Assembly (NCBI RefSeq): GCF_001887355.1
Contig: NZ_MPIN01000002.1
Location: 248,001-312,000 of the forward strand
Length of the DNA: 64,000 nucleotides
DNA from: Cystobacter ferrugineus
Lineage (GTDB): Bacteria; Myxococcota; Myxococcia; Myxococcales; Myxococcaceae
Direction of reading: 5' to 3'
The notes beneath the pieces were generated by a model, which saw only the letters and a list, made by a program, of their open reading frames with translations, was not told the DNA's origin and searched no databases. Shown piece after piece: positions 55,222 to 64,000 of this stretch (position 1 is its first letter; each line of letters starts with the position of its first letter). A program made the translations under genes and the position numbers.

Positions 55222-56121
55222 TCACCCGAGCACGACGGGCCGGGTCACCTGTCGCAGCAGCTCCATGGGCCCCTGCTCCTCGAGCTGCTGGCGCTGCTGC
55301 TCCGTCTTGACGAGCAGCGAGCCGCCGAAGCCCATGGCGTTGACGTTGATGCCCTGGGACTCGGCGCACGCGCGGGGCACGAGCAGCATCCAGTCACGCG
55401 TGGCCAGCAGGTTGTAGGGCGGCAGCGGCGTGGTGCCCATGGCGGCCGCGGCCATGAGCGCCTGGTAGGCCTCGAGCATGCGCGCCCCATCCCGCTCGGG
55501 CACGCCCTCCCAGGACCCGAGCCCCGTCGCCACATGGCCGAAGCCCAGGTCGGTCACCGTCTTCACCACGCCGCGCGCCAGGGGCGCGGACAGCCACGTC
55601 TCCATGGGGACGCGCAGGCCATCGGGCCCCAGCGGGGGAATGAGCTGCAGGTGCTTGTGCCGCTGGCTCGCGCCCGCCGCCTCGCCGGAGTTGTAGAAGG
55701 CCAGCCCGTCCAGCCCACTCATGCACAGCGCGAGCGCCTCGAAGTCCGCGGCCGTGAGCCAGGACTCCTGCTCCTCGAAGACGCGCGTCACGATGAGCAG
55801 GTGGTGCTCGACGACGTTGAACTTGTTGAGCAGACACACGTGGGTGGGAGTCAGCCCGCCCACCACGAGGTTCGGATCCGGGTTCTCGAAGGGGTTGAAG
55901 GGCGTGGCGCGGGGTGGCTCGCGTTTGGCGCGCTCGTCCTTGAGGTGCGCCCGTCCGAGCATGCGCACCTGGAAGGGCACTCCCCGGTGGTTCAGGGTGC
56001 GGCACTCGGTGGCGATGGGTTGCAGGGCTCCGGTGGCCAGTCCATGCCGGGTGGCTTCGAGCGTCCGGGACCACAGGTCCTCGGGCCGCAGCAGGGACGG
56101 GGGAGCGGTGCGCGTGTTCAT
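55222..56121 (-). CDS. Ap4A phosphorylase/ATP adenylyltransferase-like HIT-superfamily protein (Apa1/2)
   Basis: A 299-residue protein of the GalT/HIT superfamily. The substrate part contains NPFENPDPNLVV and THVCLLNKFNVVEHHLLIVTR, and the active site HKHLQLIPPLG has the HxHxQ signature with the QRHKHLQ context of Apa1/2 proteins, known from yeast and also found in bacteria. These enzymes split diadenosine tetraphosphate with phosphate to ADP and ATP. The start is ATG 56121; the upstream frame looks non-coding. It converges with the cysteine-cluster gene 12 bases away. Confidence 0.82.
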   Translation of the reverse strand: MNTRTAPPSLLRPEDLWSRTLEATRHGLATGALQPIATECRTLNHRGVPFQVRMLGRAHLKDERAKREPPRATPFNPFENPDPNLVVGGLTPTHVCLLNKFNVVEHHLLIVTRVFEEQESWLTAADFEALALCMSGLDGLAFYNSGEAAGASQRHKHLQLIPPLGPDGLRVPMETWLSAPLARGVVKTVTDLGFGHVATGLGSWEGVPERDGARMLEAYQALMAAAAMGTTPLPPYNLLATRDWMLLVPRACAESQGINVNAMGFGGSLLVKTEQQRQQLEEQGPMELLRQVTRPVVLG

Positions 56122-56188
56122 CACGGCGTACCTTATCGCCTCCTCCGGGGCTTGCGGCGGACCGTTCGCACCCGGTGGGGCTCTGGGC

Positions 56189-57175
56189 TCAGGGCTCACG
56201 CATGACCTCTTCCAGCCACTGGGCGAAGGGCGCCGCGCCCACGATGGCTCCCAACCGTCCGCGCGCCGACTCCCGGCCCATCGTCTGGAAGGTGTCGAGC
56301 AGGCCGAACGCGCCCAGCACCTCGCGCACGGGCCGCTGGCCATCCCGCTCCATCGCCCGGGTGATGAACGCCTCGAGCTCCGGCAGGGCCCGCCCCGAGG
56401 CGAGCCACTGGGAAATCCCCTTGCGCGCCACGGCCGTGCCGCCGGGTACGTCCACCTGGCCCAGCTCGCGTCCCAGCCGTGACAGGTGCAGGCCGAGCAC
56501 CCCATCGAGCAGCGCCACGCGCAGCTCGGCGTGTTCCGCGTGGCGGGTGGGGTTGCTCAGCGCGTCGGCCACCTGCTGGAAGATGCCCGAGAGGGCCGAG
56601 TCGACGAAGTCACGGGCCCGCTTCTCCACCTGCCGCTCGATCTCATCCGACAGCGCCCCGGCGATGCCCCCCAGGGCCCCGCTGTTGCGCGCCTGTTCGG
56701 CCGCCAGGCGCGCCAGGCCGGAGAAGCCCTTGGCGATGCGGTTCTCCGTCACGGGCGCGCTCACCTTGCGGCTGAACTCGATGAGCACGTTGAGCAGCAG
56801 CGCCCCCACCAGCGTGCGGACCGGCGGGCGATCCAACAGCGCGAGCACCAGGGTCCGGTCCGGGGAATAGCGGCGCGAGGCCAGCTCCACCGCCGCCTTG
56901 GCCAGCTCGGGCGGCAGGGTGTCGCGCACGGTGCGTTTGTCCTGGGAGAGCTGCTCCTGGAGGTGCTGGAGGGCGGAGGCCAGCTCGGGCTCCGCGGTGG
57001 GCGAGGCCACGGCGCCCTCGAGGGCCTTGGCGATGGCGCGGGCCAGCAGGGCGGGCGGAAGGAGGGTGGTGAGCGGCTGGGACAGCTCGTGCTCCACCAC
57101 GAGCGCGGCGAGGCGGTCCAGGGGCCCGTTGGGCGAGGTGTCCTGGAGCCGCGTGAGGAGTTGCTGGGCGTTCAT
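56189..57175 (-). CDS. conserved hypothetical helical protein
   Basis: A 328-residue soluble protein with no signal peptide. It appears nearly all-helical and is rich in Leu, Ala and Arg, with segments such as LAALVVEHELSQPLTTLLPP, RPPVRTLVGALLLNVLIEF and RQVEKRARDFVDSALSGIFQQ. No motif or family is recognised. Its stop lies 67 bases before the start of the Apa1/2-like gene on the same strand. Confidence 0.65.
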   Translation of the reverse strand: MNAQQLLTRLQDTSPNGPLDRLAALVVEHELSQPLTTLLPPALLARAIAKALEGAVASPTAEPELASALQHLQEQLSQDKRTVRDTLPPELAKAAVELASRRYSPDRTLVLALLDRPPVRTLVGALLLNVLIEFSRKVSAPVTENRIAKGFSGLARLAAEQARNSGALGGIAGALSDEIERQVEKRARDFVDSALSGIFQQVADALSNPTRHAEHAELRVALLDGVLGLHLSRLGRELGQVDVPGGTAVARKGISQWLASGRALPELEAFITRAMERDGQRPVREVLGAFGLLDTFQTMGRESARGRLGAIVGAAPFAQWLEEVMREP

Positions 57176-57297
57176 GTGGACACCATAGCCTTCATGAAGG
57201 GCAGGCGGTCACTCGGGCAGGCGAGCAGTCAGGGGACAGGTGTCTTCCGCCAGGGACGTCCGCATTGTTCAGGTACCCACCTGTAGGAGGTAGCGCC

Positions 57298-57507
57298 ATG
57301 AGCAAGAAAGACGTCCTGCATATTCCCATCACTCCTACACCCCCCTCCCGTGACGCGGGGGCGGAGGAGAAGGAGCATCCCCACCACGCTCCTCCGGTGA
57401 TGCAGCCGGACGAGGGTCCAGGGGAGACCCCCTCGCTCGGTGGCAATCCGCGCGTCATCAAGCCCGTGAACACGCCGGGCCGGTATCCGGGCGTGAGCGT
57501 GACGTGA
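57298..57507 (+). CDS. small Pro/His/Glu-rich protein
   Basis: A 69-residue protein, MSKKDVLHIPITPTPPSR onward, rich in Pro, His, Glu and Gly (EEKEHPHHAPPVMQPDEGP). It is probably unstructured. No family is known to me. The TAGGAGGT ribosome site nine bases upstream of the ATG is one of the best in the window, which makes it a likely real gene. It is followed 87 bases later by the hybrid kinase. Confidence 0.6.
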   Translation: MSKKDVLHIPITPTPPSRDAGAEEKEHPHHAPPVMQPDEGPGETPSLGGNPRVIKPVNTPGRYPGVSVT

Positions 57508-57594
57508 CGCGTGGGTGGCCGCTCGCGAGGAGAGTGCCATGGGCCGGCCCCTGGCGACGGGGCCGGTCTTCCCGCGCCACGACAGGAGAAGTCA

Positions 57595-60906
<3,312 letters not shown>

Positions 60907-60909
60907 GCT

Positions 60910-61047
60910 TCACGCGGGCCAGACCATCACCCACACCCACACCGGGGACCAGAAGCCCAGGGCGGGCATGGGCCGCACGGTCGCGGGCTTGCTCTCACGG
61001 CGCTTGCGGAACTCATCCAGATTGATGACGGCGGAGGCGTGGCTCAT
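60910..61047 (-). CDS. possible 45-residue small protein
   Basis: A short open frame reading MSHASAVINLDEFRKRRES then a Trp/Val-rich end. The phrase INLDEFRKRR resembles a motif seen at the start of many small bacterial proteins. It converges with the hybrid kinase, four bases after its stop. No good ribosome site is seen. Confidence 0.4.
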   Translation of the reverse strand: MSHASAVINLDEFRKRRESKPATVRPMPALGFWSPVWVWVMVWPA

Positions 61048-61210
61048 GGCGGACACCGGTTCGGAAAGGAAATCTCCCTTCTATTGTCGGAAGGAGCCGT
61101 CCGCCGGTTGCGCGGATTTTCGTCCGCCAAAGCGGAGAGGGGACGGCGAGGGGAGGGGGCTGCCGTTATAAGGGGGGCCCGAACACCGCTGAACCGGAGG
61201 TCCGTCCCCC

Positions 61211-62314
61211 TTGGCCGCAGATGCCCTGTTCCGACCCTTCTCCCACAAGTCCCTTCATCTCAAGAACCGCATCGTCATGGCGCCCATGACCCGGTCCTTC
61301 TCGCCCCATGGCGTGCCGCCCTCCGAGGTCGCCACCTACTACCGCCGCCGCGCCGAGGGCGAGGTGGGCCTCATCCTCTCCGAGGGCACCGTCGTGGACC
61401 GGCCCGCGGCCAAGAACGATCCCAACGTGCCGCACTTCCACGGGGAGCAGGCGCTGGCCGGCTGGAAGCGCGTCATCGACGAGGTGCATGCCGCCGGTGG
61501 GCGCATGGCCCCGCAGCTCTGGCACGTGGGCTCGGCGCGCAACCCCCTGACGAAGTGGGTCGCTCCGCCTCCGGTGGACAGCCCCTCGGGCCTGTCCTCG
61601 CCCGGCAAGCGCTTCACCGAGCCGATGACGGACTCGGCCATCGCGGACACCATCGCCGCCTTCGGCCGGGCCGCCGCGGACGCCAAACGGCTGGGCTTCG
61701 ACTCGGTGGAGATCCACGGCGCCCACGGCTACCTCATCGATCAGTTCTTCTGGGCGGGCGTGAACGAGCGCACCGACGTCTATGGCGGTGCCACCCTCGC
61801 CCAGCGCACCCGCTTCGCCGTCGACGTGGTGAAGTCCATCCGCGCCGCGGTGGGCGAGGACTTCGTCATCATCCTGCGCCTGTCCCAGTGGAAGCAGCAG
61901 GACTTCAACGTGAAGCTCGCCCAGACGCCCCAGGAGATGGCAGCGTGGCTCACGCCGCTCGTCGACGCGGGCGTGGACATCCTCCACTGCTCCCAGCGCC
62001 GCTTCTGGGAGCCGGAGTTCGAGGGCTCGGAGCTCAACTTCGCCGGGTGGGCCAAGAAGCTCACCGGCAAGCCCACCATCACCGTGGGCTCGGTGGGGCT
62101 GTCGGGCGAGTTCATCGAGACCCTCGCGAAGGGCGCGGGCTCCAAGCCCGCGTCCATTGACAACCTGCTGCGCCGCCTGGAGCGGGAGGAGTTCGACCTG
62201 GTGGCGGTGGGCCGCGCGCTCATCTCGGACCCGCAGTGGGCGCGCAAGGTGCGCGAGGGGCGCGACTCGGAGCTGGCCGCCTTCGACCGGGAAGCGCTCG
62301 CCACGCTCGTGTGA
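61211..62314 (+). CDS. NADH:flavin oxidoreductase, Old Yellow Enzyme family
   Basis: A 367-residue FMN enzyme: LFRPFSHKSLHLKNRIVMAP at the start, YYRRRAEGEVGLILSEG, QLWHVG, FDSVEIHGAHGYLIDQFFW and the late phosphate-binding TVGSVGLSGEF and VGRALISDPQW. Such enzymes reduce activated alkenes of enones or nitro compounds with NAD(P)H. The start is taken as TTG 61211 with GGAGGT upstream; the next ATG is internal. Its 3' end is followed by a strong hairpin before the opposing repeat protein gene. Confidence 0.9.
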   Translation: MAADALFRPFSHKSLHLKNRIVMAPMTRSFSPHGVPPSEVATYYRRRAEGEVGLILSEGTVVDRPAAKNDPNVPHFHGEQALAGWKRVIDEVHAAGGRMAPQLWHVGSARNPLTKWVAPPPVDSPSGLSSPGKRFTEPMTDSAIADTIAAFGRAAADAKRLGFDSVEIHGAHGYLIDQFFWAGVNERTDVYGGATLAQRTRFAVDVVKSIRAAVGEDFVIILRLSQWKQQDFNVKLAQTPQEMAAWLTPLVDAGVDILHCSQRRFWEPEFEGSELNFAGWAKKLTGKPTITVGSVGLSGEFIETLAKGAGSKPASIDNLLRRLEREEFDLVAVGRALISDPQWARKVREGRDSELAAFDREALATLV

Positions 62315-62318
62315 GCCC

Positions 62319-62354
62319 GCGGCGGCGAGCACGGGCTTGCGCGCTCGCCGCCGC
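62319..62354. terminator. hairpin between two convergent genes
   Basis: GCGGCGGCGAGC (62319-62330) pairs perfectly with GCTCGCCGCCGC (62343-62354). There is no T-run, but the position 5 bases after one stop and 20 before the other suggests a bidirectional terminator. Confidence 0.55.
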
Positions 62355-62373
62355 CCCGCGTCGTGGTGCCTCG

Positions 62374-64000
62374 CTACGGCGCGAGCACCGTCACGGTGCG
62401 GGTGGTGGTGGCCGTGTTGCCGGAGCGGTCCGTGAGGCGATAGGTGAGGGTATAGGTGCCCGGCACCTGCGGGTCGACCGTGCCGGAGACTTGAATCCGG
62501 TTCGGCCAGTAGAAGGTGTCCAGGTAGGGACCATCACAGCTATCGCCACCCGTGGCGCCCGGCTCCTGGAAGGGCGTGCCGTAGGGCAGGGTGAAGCTCT
62601 GGGAGCCATTGACACTCAAGTGAGGCGGGCGCGTATCGACGACCGTCCACTCCGTGTCACAGCTCGCCTCGTTGCCGCCGATGTCGACGGCGACGACCGA
62701 AGAGGTCCAGGTGCCCGGACGACCCCTGGACTGCGGTGGGTTGCTCACGTACTGGAGTCCGCAGTTGTCGCCGACGTCCATGTCCACGGCGAGCTGGTCG
62801 TTGTAGGCGCACTCCGACTGGAGCGTGGCGGGACAGGTCACCAGTGGCGGTGACACGTCGTTGGAGCAGTCATTCGGGCTGACGAGCCGGAAGCGGGTGC
62901 GGTTGTTCTCCACCGACGGATCGTACTGCGCATAGGTCACCAGGAAGTGGGCGGGGCTCTGTGCGGCGATGCCCACCCAGTCCCCGGCCGAGCCCGCATG
63001 GAACGCGGCAAGCCAATCCTCCGCGCCCGCTTCGACCGTCCCCGAGGGGGACACCCGCGTGGTGCGTAGCTCGCGCCTTCCGTTGCGCGTGGCCTGCCAG
63101 AGCACCCGGTAGTCCTGTCCATCGAAGGTCGCCTGGAAGGACGCGCCGTTCCAGACGGTGCTCAGGGGGAACTCGGCCGAGGAGCCCACGAGGATGTCCG
63201 CGGAGTCGAGCAGCGCTCCATCCGAGGCGCGCACGCGCCGGGCCTTCACGGACGCGCCCTCGTTCCACAGCACGAGGAACTCGCCCGCCCGCGCGGCGAC
63301 CCGGACCTGGGTCGCGGACGCCGGGGAGAGGGACAGGGGCGTGGTGTCGAGCACCTGTCCCGCCGCGTCCACGCGGGCGGCCTTCACCCCGCCGTCGGCC
63401 CACGCCACCAGGCTCGCGCCCCCATGCGAGGCGGCATGGAAGGCGGGCTCCTCCGGCGCGACGTGGAAGGAGGTGGACTCGATGCGCGTGCCGTCCGAGG
63501 GACGAATCCGGATGCCCTGGAGCCTGTGGTCCGCTTCGCCCGCGCCGATCCAGGCGTAGCCGTGCCAGAACACCAGGTAGTTCGTCCCGTCGAACGTCAC
63601 GGTCGGCGAGTACTGGGGCAGATAATCCGGTGGGCTGATGCGCAGGGGCGCCGTATCGAGTAGCGCGCCATCCGAGGCCCTCACGCGTGCCCCCACGATG
63701 GCCGGGCTCGAGGAGAGATCCGTCCAGGTCACCAGGAAGTTGGCTCCGTCGAAGGCCACCGAGGGCAGGTCGGAGATCGGGCTGCCCGTGGCGATGCGAA
63801 GGGGCGAGGAGTCCAACCGCGCGCCGTCCGAGGCGCGCACCCGCACGGCGAGGATGTCTGGAGTGTCGTGGCCCTCCATCTCCCAGACGACGAGGTAGAC
63901 GCCATTGCCCGCGGCCACCGTGGGCCGGGAGTCGACGGACCAGGGGGGCGTCGTGGTGCTCACGGGCATTTCGGCCGAGGCCTGGAGCGTGGACTCGAGC
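62374..64000 (-). CDS. repeat protein with HYR-like and Ig-like domains (5' end beyond window)
   Basis: At least 541 residues; the frame stays open past the right edge, so the N-terminus and any signal peptide are missing. The visible N-terminal part has four to five repeats of about 60 residues around VRASDGARLDSSPLRI and VAFDGANFLVTW, like the delta-60-type propeller repeats of myxobacterial surface proteins. A Cys-containing HYR-like section follows (CPATLQSECAYNDQL onward), then an Ig-like DUF5011 end with YGTPFQEPGATGGDSCDG and GTYTLTYRLTDRSGN. It is likely exported or surface-bound; the function is unknown. Confidence 0.78.
   Translation of the reverse strand, partial: LESTLQASAEMPVSTTTPPWSVDSRPTVAAGNGVYLVVWEMEGHDTPDILAVRVRASDGARLDSSPLRIATGSPISDLPSVAFDGANFLVTWTDLSSSPAIVGARVRASDGALLDTAPLRISPPDYLPQYSPTVTFDGTNYLVFWHGYAWIGAGEADHRLQGIRIRPSDGTRIESTSFHVAPEEPAFHAASHGGASLVAWADGGVKAARVDAAGQVLDTTPLSLSPASATQVRVAARAGEFLVLWNEGASVKARRVRASDGALLDSADILVGSSAEFPLSTVWNGASFQATFDGQDYRVLWQATRNGRRELRTTRVSPSGTVEAGAEDWLAAFHAGSAGDWVGIAAQSPAHFLVTYAQYDPSVENNRTRFRLVSPNDCSNDVSPPLVTCPATLQSECAYNDQLAVDMDVGDNCGLQYVSNPPQSRGRPGTWTSSVVAVDIGGNEASCDTEWTVVDTRPPHLSVNGSQSFTLPYGTPFQEPGATGGDSCDGPYLDTFYWPNRIQVSGTVDPQVPGTYTLTYRLTDRSGNTATTTRTVTVLAP

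Overview
The window is high-GC DNA (roughly 70 percent, codon third positions almost all G or C) with a gene density and content that fit a myxobacterium, most likely of the Archangium/Cystobacter/Myxococcus group. The pointers are a DUF2378/TIGR02265 paralogue (50141), an FHA-DUF4388 protein, a PilT paralogue with a long Pro/Ala tail, calcium-binding-like DUF7151 repeats in a lipoprotein, a tig-clpP-clpX-lon neighbourhood and a large hybrid histidine kinase. I see no insertion sequence, prophage block, CRISPR array or replication origin; this is mostly ordinary chromosome with a few unusual genes.

Layout. 1-4.5 kb: RlmI-type methyltransferase, a lipoprotein coupled to a strikingly Cys-periodic protein, and a UvrD/PcrA helicase. 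4.5-9.3 kb: rplM-rpsI with a promoter and terminator, a pilT paralogue and a leucine-rich lipoprotein. 9.3-16.8 kb: recX, bamD, an FHA gene, selD, an N-acetylmuramoyl-L-alanine amidase, rph-rdgB, then tRNA-Pro and tRNA-Arg with a strong terminator. 16.8-21.5 kb (minus strand): a four-gene chaperone operon encoding a GrpE-like factor, a short HscC-type Hsp70, an unknown 674-residue protein and a J-domain-like protein. 21.5-26.2 kb: a gene-poor stretch, a YafY/WYL regulator facing a VOC protein, and a metallophosphoesterase lipoprotein. 26.2-28.0 kb: tRNA-His and tRNA-Arg, a lone Bet/RecT-family annealing protein, tRNA-Lys and tRNA-Leu. 28.0-36.4 kb: proteostasis block tig, clpP, clpX, a prolyl oligopeptidase and lon. 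36.4-39.9 kb: a peptide ABC importer without ATPases. 40.0-45.0 kb: orphan response regulator, YqgE-BolA-monothiol glutaredoxin operon, DUF2914 membrane protein, rsmE and a DTW-domain protein with an extra domain. 45.0-50.0 kb: two paralogous dihaem peroxidases with small lipoprotein and membrane genes between them. 50.1-57.5 kb: DUF2378 protein, methyltransferase-like protein, two overlapping genes that together look like RdgC, a MAPEG protein, a cysteine-cluster protein, an Apa1/2-like phosphorylase and unknowns. 57.5-64 kb: hybrid kinase, Old Yellow Enzyme homologue, and a repeat protein that runs off the right edge.

The genes that deserve attention are the protein with all 21 cysteines on one three-residue register, the HscC-type operon, the split RdgC, the chromosomal Bet protein, the DTW fusion and the ATPase-less transporter. 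All functional names rest on motifs and family resemblance seen by eye; no database search was run.
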